NCBI RefSeq assembly: GCF_004216565.1
Contig: NZ_SGWV01000009.1
Location: 434,001-498,000 of the forward strand
DNA length: 64,000 nt
Direction of reading: 5' to 3'
Origin: Sphaerotilus mobilis
Lineage (GTDB): Bacteria > Pseudomonadota > Gammaproteobacteria > Burkholderiales > Burkholderiaceae_C
Shown here in pieces: positions 1 through 12,951 of the stretch. Position 1 is the stretch's first letter; each line of letters starts with the position of its first letter. A program made the position numbers and the translations under genes. The notes beneath the pieces are model-generated. The model did no database searches, was not told the DNA's origin, and saw only the letters and a list, made by a program, of their open reading frames with translations.

Positions 1-652
1 CCATCGCCGGCCGGTTGAACTTGCTCGCGTCAACCGCCAGCCAGACCTCGCGCGACTGCGCCACGATGGCCTGCGAGACCTTGACCTCGCGGAAGTCGAA
101 ATCACGCAGCGTGCCGTCGGCCTCGATGCCGGAGATGCCGATCACCGCGATGTCGACCTTGAACTGGCGGATGAAGTCCACCGTCGCCTCGCCGATCAGG
201 CCGCGGTCGCGGGCGCGCAGCAGGCCGCCGGTGACGATGACCTCGCAGTCCGGGTTGTCGGCCAGGATGCCGGCGACGTTCAGGTTGTTGGTGATGACGC
301 GCAGCCCGCGGTGCTGCAGCAGCTCATGGGCGACCGCCTCGACGGTCGTGCCGATGTTCATGAACAGCGAGCTGCCCGCCGGCACCGCCTGCGCGATCGC
401 CCGGGCGATGCGCTGCTTGCCGTCGGCATGCAGGGCCTGGCGCTGGCGGTAGGCGATGTTCTCGGTGGTCGAGCCCGGCAGGCGCACCCCGCCGTGGAAG
501 CGCGACAGCAGGCCGGCCTCGGCCAGCAGCTTCACGTCGCGCCGGACGGTCTGCAGCGTCACCCCGAAACGCTCGGCCAGCGCCTCGACGGTGGCCGAGC
601 CACGCGCACGCACCTCGGCCAGCAGCTCGGCCTGACGGGGGTTCGGATTCAT
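1..652 (-). CDS. glpR: DeoR-family glycerol-3-phosphate regulon repressor, GlpR (partial at C-terminus)
   Basis: Reads leftwards from ATG at 652 and runs off the window edge, so about 217 residues are visible and the C-terminal end is missing. The N-terminus ([14 protein letters not shown]) is followed by a DeoR-type winged helix-turn-helix around residues 18-45 (VEALAERFGVTLQTVRRD, then a FHGGVRL wing). A DeoR sensor domain follows, with NIGTTVEAVAHEL and VTGGLLRARDRGLIG. Family members bind a phosphorylated sugar or glycerol-3-phosphate and release DNA. The gene is divergent from glpD with 190 bp between the starts, the usual place for an autoregulated local repressor. Repeated CGAACAT half-sites in that gap (see 745-777) fit GlpR. 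Function is inferred from family plus context and is quite secure. Confidence 0.9.
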   Translation of the reverse strand, partial: MNPNPRQAELLAEVRARGSATVEALAERFGVTLQTVRRDVKLLAEAGLLSRFHGGVRLPGSTTENIAYRQRQALHADGKQRIARAIAQAVPAGSSLFMNIGTTVEAVAHELLQHRGLRVITNNLNVAGILADNPDCEVIVTGGLLRARDRGLIGEATVDFIRQFKVDIAVIGISGIEADGTLRDFDFREVKVSQAIVAQSREVWLAVDASKFNRPAM

Positions 653-744
653 GGGTCGCGAGCCTAGCCCAAGCTGAAACGAAGCCAGTTGCGGGTAATT
701 CCGGTGATGACATGCCCGGCTTTCGCCGCTACAAAGAAAAAAAG

Positions 745-777
745 CGAAAACAAACGAACATCAATCGAACATTCGAG
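745..777. promoter_or_regulatory. Probable GlpR operator: repeated CGAA half-sites
   Basis: Between glpR and glpD the motif CGAA recurs at 745, 755 and 766, with CGAG at 774. The copies at 755-761 and 766-772 are both exactly CGAACAT, 11 bp apart, about one helical turn. CGAACAT is the right half of the palindromic E. coli GlpR operator. Here the halves are direct repeats, which DeoR-family proteins are also known to use. The stretch is locally A-rich in an otherwise GC-rich region. Binding is inferred, not shown. Confidence 0.6.
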
Positions 778-842
778 CCTCAGCGATCAGTCCCCATCGC
801 CCACCCATTCGCCGCCCCCCATCCACCGACCCGCCTCGCCGC

Positions 843-2494
843 ATGCCCGCCACCGCCTCCCCGACCGCCCTTCCCCACAGCCCCGACGACAGCGCCGGCT
901 GCGACGTGCTCGTGGTCGGCGGCGGCATCAACGGCTGCGGCATCGCCCGTGACCTGGCCGGGCGCGGCTGGCGCGTCACGCTGGTCGAGGCCGACGACCT
1001 GGCCGCGCACACCTCGTCCTCGTCGACCAAGCTGATCCACGGCGGGCTGCGCTACCTCGAGTACTACGAGTTCAATCTGGTCCGCAAGGCGCTGCAAGAA
1101 CGCGAGGTGCTGCTGCGCAGCGCCCCGCACATCATGTGGCCGCTGCGCTTCGTGATGCCGCTGCAGCCCGATGGCAACCTGCTGCGGCCGGCCTGGCTGA
1201 TCCGGCTGGGCTTGTTCCTCTACGACCACCTGGCGCGCCGCGAGGTCCTGCCCGGCTCGACCGGCGTCGACCTGCGCCAGCACCTGGTCGGCCAGCCGCT
1301 GCAGCCGCAGTACCGGCGCGGCTTCATCTACGCCGACGGCTGGGTCGACGACGCCCGGCTGGTGGTGCTCAACGCGCTGGACGCCCAGGCGCGGGGCGCG
1401 CAGATCTACACCCGCACCCGCTGCATCGGCGCCGAACGCGATGCCAGCGGCTGGAACGTCAGCCTGCAAGGCCCTGACGGCACGCGCCGCACGCTGCGCG
1501 CCCGCGCCCTGGTCAACGCGGCCGGGCCGTGGGCCGAAGCCTTCCTGCGCGGCGTCGCCCGCCCGGCCGGTGGCGAGACCCTGGCCACGCGCCACCTGCG
1601 CCTGGTCAAGGGCAGCCACATCGTGGTGCGCAGCCGCTTCGAGCACGACCCGGCCAACCCGCACGCCTACATCTTCCAGAACCCCGACAAGCGCATCATC
1701 TTCGCCATCCCCTACGAGCGCGACTACACGCTGATCGGCACCACCGACGTCGAACTGCCCGGCACCGACCCGGCCGGCGCGCGCATCGATGCCGACGAGA
1801 TCGCCTACCTCTGCGCCCAGGCCAGCCACTACTTCCGCGAGCCGCTCACGCCGGCCGACGTGGTCTGGCAGTACAGCGGCGTGCGCCCGCTGCTGGACGA
1901 CGAGTCGGGCGACGCATCGGCCGTCACGCGCGACTACCTGCTGGAGTCCAACCAGGACGCCGCGCCGCTGCTGAGCGTCTGGGGCGGCAAGATCACCACC
2001 TTCCGCAAGCTGGCCGAGGACGCCGCCGAGGACATCGGCCGCATGCTCGGCGAACGCCGCCCGGCCTGGACCCGCGAGGCCGCCCTGCCCGGCGGCGACC
2101 TGTCCGGCTGGATCGGCCCGGCGCAGCGCCCCGACACCGACTTCACCCGCTTCGTCCAAGCCGTGACGCAGCGCCATCCCTGGCTGGCGCCGACCCTGGC
2201 ACACCGCCTGGCGCGTGCCTACGGCAGCCGGATCGACGACCTGATCGGCGACGCCGCCACGCTGGCCGACCTGGGCAACGAGATCGCGCCTGGGCTGCAC
2301 GAGGCCGAACTGCGTTTCCTGCAGCGCACCGAATGGGCCGTCAGCGCGGACGACGTCCTGTGGCGCCGCTCCAAGCTCGGCCTGCACCTGAGCGCCGACC
2401 AGCGCGCGGCGGTGGCGGACTGGCTGGCGGCGCATCCTCACCGGCCCACGCAAGCCCGGTCCCCGAACTCCCCCGCATCCAGAAAGGCTGCCTG

Positions 2495-2495
<1 letters not shown>
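843..2495 (+). CDS. glpD: Aerobic glycerol-3-phosphate dehydrogenase (GlpD)
   Basis: 550-residue FAD enzyme that oxidises sn-glycerol-3-phosphate to dihydroxyacetone phosphate and passes electrons to ubiquinone at the inner membrane. The FAD-binding Rossmann motif VVGGGINGCGIARDLAGRG lies at about residues 23-41, followed by the family motifs TSSSSTKLIHGGLRYLE and YIFQNPDKRIIFAIPYE. The later segments SGVRPLLDD and WGGKITTFRKLAE are typical of GlpD. Length matches the family (500-570). The ATG at 843 lies 18 residues before the Rossmann core; no good Shine-Dalgarno precedes it. First gene of the glp operon: its TGA shares one base with the ATG of glpS (TGATG), implying translational coupling. 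Repression by the divergent GlpR is likely. Confidence 0.95.
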
Positions 2496-3613
<1,118 letters not shown>

Positions 3614-3614
3614 G

Positions 3615-5570
<1,956 letters not shown>

Positions 5571-5578
<8 letters not shown>

Positions 5579-6383
5579 GCCACGCTTCCAGAAGCGGACG
5601 ATCTTCCTGATCGCCTACATCGTCTTCGCCATCCTGCCGATCTACTGGATGACGATGATGTCCTTCAAGACCAACGAGGAGATCGTCTCGAGCTTCTCGC
5701 TCTGGCCGCAGCACTTCACCTGGGCCAACTACAAGACGATCTTCACCGACGTGTCCTGGTACTCGGGCTACATCAACAGCCTGATCTATGTCGCGATCAA
5801 CACGGTGATCTCGGTGGGCGTGGCGCTGCCGGCCGCCTATGCCTTCAGCCGCTACAGTTTCCTGGGCGACAAGCACGTCTTCTTCTGGCTGCTGACCAAC
5901 CGCATGACGCCGCCGGCGGTCTTCCTGCTGCCCTTCTTCCAGCTCTACACGACCGTCGGGCTGATGGACACGCACCTGGCGGTGGCGCTCGCGCACCTGG
6001 TCTTCAACGTGCCGCTGGCGGTGTGGATCCTGGAAGGCTTCATGAGCGGCATCCCGCGCGAGATCGACGAGACCGCCTACATCGACGGCTATTCCTTCCC
6101 GCGCTTCTTCGTCACCATCTTTCTGCCACTGATCAAGGCCGGGGTCGGCGTCGCAGCCTTCTTCTGCTTCATGTTCAGCTGGGTCGAGCTGCTGCTGGCG
6201 CGCACGCTGACCAGCGTCAACGCCAAGCCCATCGTCGCGACGATGACACGCACGGTCAGCGCCTCGGGCATGGACTGGGCCACGCTGGCCGCCGCCGGTG
6301 TCCTCACGATCGTGCCCGGCGCGATCGTCATCTGGTTCGTCCGCCACTACATCGCAAAAGGCTTTGCGATGGGTCGCGTCTGA
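5571..6383 (+). CDS. glpQ: Glycerol ABC importer, inner-membrane permease GlpQ
   Basis: 270-residue MalG/UgpE-type permease, partner of GlpP. The N-terminal helix (IFLIAYIVFAILPIYWMTMM) and five further membrane segments are visible. The EAA-type loop reads IPREIDETAYIDGYSFPRFF (about residues 161-180). The gene starts inside the last codons of glpP (8-bp overlap), a sign of coupling. The name follows the Rhizobium glpSTPQUV scheme; it is unrelated to the E. coli periplasmic phosphodiesterase GlpQ. Confidence 0.9.
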
Positions 6384-6396
6384 AAGGAAACACGCC

Positions 6397-6705
6397 ATGT
6401 TCGACTGGATGGCATGGACGCTCCCGGTGGCCGTCTTCTTCATCTGCATCGCCCTGATGCTGGTGGGCATGACGGTCTGGGAGATCCGCTCGCCCACGAC
6501 CCTGCGCAAGGGCTTCCTGCCGATCGCCACGACCCGCGGCGACCGGCTGTTCATCGGGCTGCTCTGCGCGGCCTACATCAACCTCGTGTTCATCGGCCTG
6601 GCCGGGCGCATCGCCGGCTGGCTGGCCCTGGACCAGGAGCCCAGCATCTGGGTCAGCTTCGTCGCCTCGATGGCGGCCCTCGCGCTGATCATGCGGCGCG
6701 GCTGA
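6397..6705 (+). CDS. glpU: Small membrane protein GlpU (DUF2160 type)
   Basis: 102-residue protein with three predicted membrane segments: LPVAVFFICIALMLVGMTVW, RLFIGLLCAAYINLVFIGLA and IWVSFVASMAALALIM. It matches the position and character of GlpU in glpSTPQUV operons, a small inner-membrane protein of unknown mechanism that always accompanies this importer. A Shine-Dalgarno GAAAGGAAA lies just upstream of ATG 6397 and 13 bp separate it from glpQ. It may stabilise or regulate the permease pair; this is inference. Confidence 0.8.
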   Translation: MFDWMAWTLPVAVFFICIALMLVGMTVWEIRSPTTLRKGFLPIATTRGDRLFIGLLCAAYINLVFIGLAGRIAGWLALDQEPSIWVSFVASMAALALIMRRG

Positions 6706-6821
6706 CGCGGCGCAAGCGCTGCGCCACCCGGCGTGGCCACGATTTCCACGGATCCGGCCCGACGCTTCCCCGGGGCCGTTCCTGATCAATGCAAGGGGAA
6801 GCGCTCCGAGGAGACAAGTCC

Positions 6822-8567
<1,746 letters not shown>

Positions 8568-8642
8568 TCGTGCCCCGCCGGCGCTGCGAGGCGCCGGCCA
8601 CCTCTCCGGGAAGGGTGGGCCCCGCCGCGTGCGGGGTCCTTC

Positions 8643-8674
8643 AGGCGGTCGGATGTCTCCCCGACCGCCTTTTT
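8643..8674 (+). terminator. Rho-independent terminator of the glp operon
   Basis: Perfect 10-bp stem AGGCGGTCGG (8643-8652) and CCGACCGCCT (8661-8670) with an 8-nt loop, followed by a run of five T ending at 8674. A second GC-rich hairpin (CCCCGC/GCGGGG at 8620-8636) lies just upstream. Located 75 bp after the glpV stop and before the convergent phaZ stop. Confidence 0.9.
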
Positions 8675-8745
8675 CATGGCCGCTTCATGGCCGCCCCTGA
8701 GCTGCGTCTCGGCCGCGCCGCACACGTCCCCCGGCGGCCCTCCGC

Positions 8746-10032
8746 TCAGTTCACCGAATGGATCATCTCCCGCACCCGCGGGTAGATCTGCTGGCGCCAG
8801 CGCCGGCCGCTGAAGACGCCGTAGTGGCCGACGCCGAGTTGCACGTGGTGGCTCTTGAGCCAGGGCTTGATGCCGGTGCACAGGTCGTGCGCGGCAACGG
8901 TCTGGCCGATGGCGCAGATGTCGTCGCGCTCGCCCTCGACGGTGAACAGCGCGCTGCGCCGGATCGCGCCGCAGTCGACCTTCTGGCCGTTCACGACCAG
9001 CTCGCCGCGCGCCAGCCGGTGGGTCTGGAAGACCTGCTCGACGGTCTCCAGGTAAAACTCGGCCGGCAGGTCGTTGACCGCGAAGTACTCGTCGTAGAAG
9101 GCCGCGGTCGCGTCCGCTGCCGCGTGGTCGCCGTCGCGCCGGTTGTCGTAGAGCTTGCGGAAGGCGTCGGCATGGCGCTGCGGGTTCATGCTCATGAAGG
9201 CGGTCAGCTGCAGGAAGCCCGGGTAGACCTCGCGGCCCGCGCCGGCATGTCGCCACGGCACCGGGTGGACCAGGTTCTTGGCGAACCACTCGATCGGCTT
9301 GCCGGTGGCCAGCACATTGACCTGGGTCGGGTTGATGCGCGTGTCGATCGGGCCGGCCATCAGCGTCAGGCTGTGCGGCTGGGCCGGGTGTTCACGCTGG
9401 GCCATCAGCGCGGCGGCGGCCAGCACCGGCACGCAAGGCTGGCAGACCGCCAGCACATGCACGCCCTCGCCCATCGCCGCGATGAAGTCGATGACGGTCT
9501 CGATGTACTCGGCCAGCCCGAACGGCCCTTCGGCCAGCGGCACGTCGCGGGCGTTGTGCCAGTCGGTGATGCAGACGTCGTGATCGGCCAGCAGCGTGCG
9601 CGCGGTGTCGGTCAGCAGGGTCGCGAAATGGCCCGACAGCGGCGCGACGACCAGCACGCGCGGCAGGGGCTTGCCGCCATCGCCGGCCTGCGCGAGGTCG
9701 GCACGGCGAAAGTGCAGCAGGCTGCCGAAGGCGCTGCGCCGAATCACGTGTTCGGTGACGGCCACCGCGCCGGGCGCGTCCACCGAGTTGGGGATCACGC
9801 CGGGCTCGGCGGGCAGCACGGCGTGGATGCCGTAGTCGGGCCTGCGATGGGTCAGGCGCAGCCGCGAGAAGACCTCGTGCGCAGCGGCGGCCGCGTACAG
9901 GCCGGGCGGTGCCGGCCAGGGTTGCAGATGCTGGGCGCTCCGGGCCAGCGCCTGCGACGTCCACGCAGCGGCCTGTTGCCAGGGACCGATGGCATCGGTG
10001 AGCGCCTGATAGGCGGCATAGAGCTGGTTCAT
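8746..10032 (-). CDS. phaZ: Intracellular polyhydroxyalkanoate depolymerase (PhaZ)
   Basis: 428-residue alpha/beta-hydrolase-like enzyme that mobilises cytoplasmic PHB granules. The putative nucleophile region reads LAVCQPCVPVLAAA, with cysteines at 197 and 200; intracellular PhaZ enzymes of the Ralstonia type use cysteine in place of the lipase serine. Other family segments are VVAPLSGHFATLL, VCITDWHNARDVP, FMSMNPQRH and the C-terminal HYGVFSGRRWR carrying the likely catalytic histidine. Length is normal (about 410-430). The gene is divergent from a GST-like gene (97 bp between starts) and faces the glp operon. No Shine-Dalgarno is obvious. Presence implies that the organism stores PHA. Confidence 0.9.
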   Translation of the reverse strand: MNQLYAAYQALTDAIGPWQQAAAWTSQALARSAQHLQPWPAPPGLYAAAAAHEVFSRLRLTHRRPDYGIHAVLPAEPGVIPNSVDAPGAVAVTEHVIRRSAFGSLLHFRRADLAQAGDGGKPLPRVLVVAPLSGHFATLLTDTARTLLADHDVCITDWHNARDVPLAEGPFGLAEYIETVIDFIAAMGEGVHVLAVCQPCVPVLAAAALMAQREHPAQPHSLTLMAGPIDTRINPTQVNVLATGKPIEWFAKNLVHPVPWRHAGAGREVYPGFLQLTAFMSMNPQRHADAFRKLYDNRRDGDHAAADATAAFYDEYFAVNDLPAEFYLETVEQVFQTHRLARGELVVNGQKVDCGAIRRSALFTVEGERDDICAIGQTVAAHDLCTGIKPWLKSHHVQLGVGHYGVFSGRRWRQQIYPRVREMIHSVN

Positions 10033-10129
10033 GGACCGGAACAGGCAAGTTGCAGGCCAGTTTCAGCGTGGGGCTGGCCCGACATGGCACATCGATTGCG
10101 TCGGTCCCCTGAACGCAGGAGACCGCCCC

Positions 10130-10870
10130 ATGCCCTCGAAGACCCCACGCAGCCGCGCCGCCGCCACCGCAGCTGCGGCCGCCCCGGCCATCGCCGGTGC
10201 ACCCGGCACCACCCCCCGCACCACCTTGACGCTCAGCAGCCGGAACTACTCGTCCTGGTCGCTGCGCGGCTGGCTGATGTGCCGGTTTGCCGGCCTGAGC
10301 GTCGACGAAGTCATGCTGTCGCCGGACGACCCCGACGCCAAGGCCGAGATGCTGCTGCTGGCGCCGTCCATGCTGGTGCCTTGCCTGCGCCACGAGGGCG
10401 CGACGGTGTGGGACACGCTGGCGATCGCCGAATACCTGAACGAGGTCTGCCCCGACGCCGGCCTGCTGCCGGCCGACCGCGCCGCGCGGGCCCACTGCCG
10501 CGCCATCAGCGGCGAGATGCACTCGGGCTTCACCTCGCTGCGGTCGGCCCTGCCGATGAACCTCAAGGGCCGCTTCCCGGCCTACAAGGTCTGGAGCCGC
10601 GCGGCCACCGACATCGCGCGGGTGCTGCAGATCTGGCGCGAGTGCCTGGACCAGCATGGCGGCCCCTACCTCTTCGGCGCCACGCCAACCGTCGCCGATG
10701 CGATGTACGCGCCGGTGGTGACGCGCCTGCAGACCTATGACGTGAAGGTCGCCGACCCGGTCTGCGCGGCCTACTGCCGGACCATCCTGGCGCTGCCCGC
10801 GATGCAGGAATGGATCGCGGCGGCGCTAGCGGAGCCGGAGGCGATCGATGAGCTGGAGGTGGAGTTCTAG
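10130..10870 (+). CDS. Glutathione S-transferase family protein
   Basis: 246 residues. After an alanine-rich, low-complexity N-terminal leader (about residues 8-24) comes a thioredoxin-like GST N-domain (TLTLSSRNYSSWSLRGWLMC ... MLVPCLRHEGATVWDTLAIAEYL) and an all-helical C-domain ending PAMQEWIAAALAEPEAIDEL. The segment VPCLRHEG ... D(T/S)LAI is the usual glutathione-binding cis-Pro/Ser-type region. The start at 10130 is supported by CAGGAGA seven bases upstream; a longer in-frame extension back to 10031 lacks such support. Substrate unknown. The N-terminal tail is unusual for a GST and is not a clear signal peptide. Confidence 0.8.
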   Translation: MPSKTPRSRAAATAAAAAPAIAGAPGTTPRTTLTLSSRNYSSWSLRGWLMCRFAGLSVDEVMLSPDDPDAKAEMLLLAPSMLVPCLRHEGATVWDTLAIAEYLNEVCPDAGLLPADRAARAHCRAISGEMHSGFTSLRSALPMNLKGRFPAYKVWSRAATDIARVLQIWRECLDQHGGPYLFGATPTVADAMYAPVVTRLQTYDVKVADPVCAAYCRTILALPAMQEWIAAALAEPEAIDELEVEF

Positions 10871-10889
10871 CCCCGCCACCCCCGGCGGC

Positions 10890-11339
10890 TCACGCCGCCT
10901 TGAGCCCCCAACCCTGCGCCGCCGGGATCTCGCAGACCGCATCGACGTCGATGGTCTTGAAGTCGGCCGGGCCGACGATCTCGAGGTATTCCATGTCGGG
11001 CGAGTAGTCGAACAGGTAGTGGCGCACGCCTGGGCGCTGGTGCACGCAGTCACCGGCGCTGACCAGCGTCTCCTGGTCCTCGTACATGAAGCGGGCCCAG
11101 CCGCGCAACATGATCACGATGTGGAAATCGGCCTCGTGGCGGTGCCAACCGGTGCCCTTCTCGGGTGCGTTGTGCGCCACGACGAGTTGCGCGAGCACCT
11201 TGCCGCCGGTCGCGGCTGCCACGCCGAGGTCGCGGTAGAGGAAGAAATCGCGCAGGCCGTCACCCCGGAACGTCGTGTCCATCGGCTTGACGTGGGAGAA
11301 CAGCGTGTCGCCGGCAACGGCGCGGACCTTGTCGAGCAT
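10890..11339 (-). CDS. Cupin-domain protein
   Basis: 149-residue single-domain cupin. Motif 1 is recognisable as GTGWHRHEADFHIVIMLRG (HxH...E-like metal ligands, about residues 64-82) and motif 2 as AGDCVHQRPGVRHYLFDYS. The start is set by AGGAGG a few bases before ATG 11339. It is convergent with the GST-like gene (19 bp apart). Such small cupins can be sugar-binding, dioxygenase-like or sensory; the substrate cannot be told from sequence. Confidence 0.75.
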   Translation of the reverse strand: MLDKVRAVAGDTLFSHVKPMDTTFRGDGLRDFFLYRDLGVAAATGGKVLAQLVVAHNAPEKGTGWHRHEADFHIVIMLRGWARFMYEDQETLVSAGDCVHQRPGVRHYLFDYSPDMEYLEIVGPADFKTIDVDAVCEIPAAQGWGLKAA

Positions 11340-11698
11340 GGGAGCCTCCTGAGATGCAGGGCGGGTTGAAGAATGCTGCAGCGCGACATGCATGTTCCAT
11401 TCCCTCGGCCTGCGGCCTGCCTGAACCTCGGCCCGGGGCCGGTCATACCCCGCTGGGTTGCACCTGGATACCCCCTGCACACACTCGCTTGCAGCCACAC
11501 CCGTTTGGGGGATCAGTTGTGAGCGCCATTCACGTCCGGCAACAGACCTTCGACGCGGTTGCAGGAAGCGGCAGGCGCGGTCGGCTGCAAGCGGTCACGA
11601 TCAGGTCCCAAACGCGAAAAACCTCACACAAAGAAGTCGCCCGTCGACCACCGGGCCAGGAGGCGCGTGCACCCCAGCCCATCCCCGGAGGAGAACCG
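11340..11698. other. 359-bp intergenic region between divergent cupin and receiver-like genes
   Basis: Must carry promoters for both neighbours. It holds the cupin ribosome-binding site at its left edge and GGAGGAG for the next gene at its right edge. I see no tRNA, riboswitch or convincing inverted repeat. An upstream in-frame extension of the right-hand gene (from 11354) has no start signal and a composition unlike coding DNA. Confidence 0.5.
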
Positions 11699-12265
11699 AT
11701 GAATGCCCTGATCCTGAGCCACCAGAAAACCCTGCTCCCCTTGCTGCAGGACATCCTGAACCCGATGTCCGCCATGGCCCAGGTGCGCTGCAGCGGTGCT
11801 GCGCCGCTGGACGCCGGCGAGCAGAGCCACCACGAACGACCGGACCTGGTCTTCGTCGACCTGGCCTGGTGCGGCATGTCGGCGGCGCCTGCGCTGCTGC
11901 GCGAACTCCGGCGCACGCTGCGCCGCGCGCCGCTGGTGCTGCTGGTGGATCGGCCGGAGGAGGTCACGCTGGCGCAGCTGGCCGACGTTCACGCCGACCT
12001 CTACATCGGCAAGTCGGTGGCGCCACGGGTGATGCGTCGCTCGCTGCGGCGCTGGTTCACGCCCACCGGCGAGGAGCCGCAAAGCCCGCCGGAGCGCAAG
12101 GGCCTGGACGTCAGCCCGAACCTGGAGAACGGCCCGCCGGTCGCTTGGCTGGACCTGCCCACCCTCTACACGCCGCTGGACATCTCGCTCGACGAGATCC
12201 AGCTGTTGGCCCAGCCGGTGCGGGTGGCGACGGCAGGTTCCGCCCGCGCCGCGTTGCCGCACTGA
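11699..12265 (+). CDS. Receiver-like orphan protein (degenerate response-regulator domain)
   Basis: 188 residues; no confident family name. The first 120 residues look like a CheY-type fold: a hydrophobic beta strand with an aspartate at the phospho-acceptor position (PDLVFVDLAWCGM), a later strand (APLVLLVDRP) and a lysine in the conserved place (LYIGKSVAPRVM). The early acidic pair of true receivers is absent (MNALILSHQKTLLP), so phosphorylation is doubtful. No DNA-binding output domain follows, only a 65-residue proline-containing tail. A strong Shine-Dalgarno GGAGGAGA precedes ATG 11699. Convergent with the CZB/GGDEF-EAL genes; a role in the same signalling is possible but unproven. Confidence 0.55.
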   Translation: MNALILSHQKTLLPLLQDILNPMSAMAQVRCSGAAPLDAGEQSHHERPDLVFVDLAWCGMSAAPALLRELRRTLRRAPLVLLVDRPEEVTLAQLADVHADLYIGKSVAPRVMRRSLRRWFTPTGEEPQSPPERKGLDVSPNLENGPPVAWLDLPTLYTPLDISLDEIQLLAQPVRVATAGSARAALPH

Positions 12266-12284
12266 CCGGTGGGTGGCGGGTGCG

Positions 12285-12920
12285 TCAGCCGGGGCCACCG
12301 GGTCCGCCGGGTCCACCGTTTTGGCGCTCGATGAAGAACTGCGCCAGCAGCCCTTGCACCCGCACCGAGAAGCGCGCGTAGAGGCCCCGCTCGACAAGTT
12401 CACGGGCACGGGCCACGTCGCCAGCTTGACAAAGCACCAGCACATCGGCGGCGGTCTCGTGGAAGGTCTGGTGGCTCAGCAACAGGCGCCGGAAGACGTC
12501 GTCGCCGCCATGCTTGCGCTTGGCATCGCCATGCAGCCAGCGGCCCAGGTCACAGCAGTCGTCGCGGCGGACGCGGGCGATGTCGAAGTTCTCGTCGCTG
12601 GCACCGTCCATGACCTGCAGCAGCCGACGTTTCCAGAGCTGATGGGCGCGGATCGCGCCGGCAAAGTCCAGCCCTTCGAAGACCGCCTGGCCCTGTTCAT
12701 CGACCGACAGTTGACCCAGGTCGGTGAGCGGCGCCGGTTCGGTCAGCGGTGCCGGGCCGGTGGGTACGCCCAGGGCCTGCAGCTCACGCCGCCGCCGTTC
12801 ATGCCGATCCAGCCGGCCAGACAGGCCCCTCAACCAATCCATCAGTGCCACGTCAAGCTCCCCTTCGTTGCCGGTCAGGGCCCGGTCGGGCCGTGCGGTG
12901 GCCGATGGTGCCTGCGGCAT
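12285..12920 (-). CDS. Stand-alone CZB (chemoreceptor zinc-binding) domain protein
   Basis: 211 residues. A CZB four-helix domain covers about residues 85-175, with all four zinc ligands at the spacing of E. coli DgcZ: H93 (RAHQLWKRRL), C123 (DDCCDLGRWLHG), H150 and H154 (SHQTFH); intervals are 30, 27 and 4. The N-terminal 80 residues are charged and then proline-rich (PTGPAPLTEPAPLT); the C-terminus ends in three GGP repeats. CZB domains bind zinc very tightly and control attached cyclases or chemoreceptors. Here no output domain is attached, but the gene lies 31 bp downstream of a GGDEF-EAL gene on the same strand, so the two are probably co-transcribed. The start at 12920 has no clear Shine-Dalgarno; a later in-frame ATG (M27) is possible. 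Confidence 0.75.
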   Translation of the reverse strand: MPQAPSATARPDRALTGNEGELDVALMDWLRGLSGRLDRHERRRRELQALGVPTGPAPLTEPAPLTDLGQLSVDEQGQAVFEGLDFAGAIRAHQLWKRRLLQVMDGASDENFDIARVRRDDCCDLGRWLHGDAKRKHGGDDVFRRLLLSHQTFHETAADVLVLCQAGDVARARELVERGLYARFSVRVQGLLAQFFIERQNGGPGGPGGPG

Positions 12921-12951
12921 CTGAAGGAATGTCGAACAACGCCGGGCGACC

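Noticed and set aside
780-2453. 557-codon open frame antisense to glpD
   Set aside because: Product is arginine/alanine/glycine/valine-rich without any family motif; it mirrors third-position GC of glpD.
10031-10129. 33-residue N-terminal extension of the GST-like protein
   Set aside because: It would start in the phaZ promoter region, while a good Shine-Dalgarno precedes the ATG at 10130.
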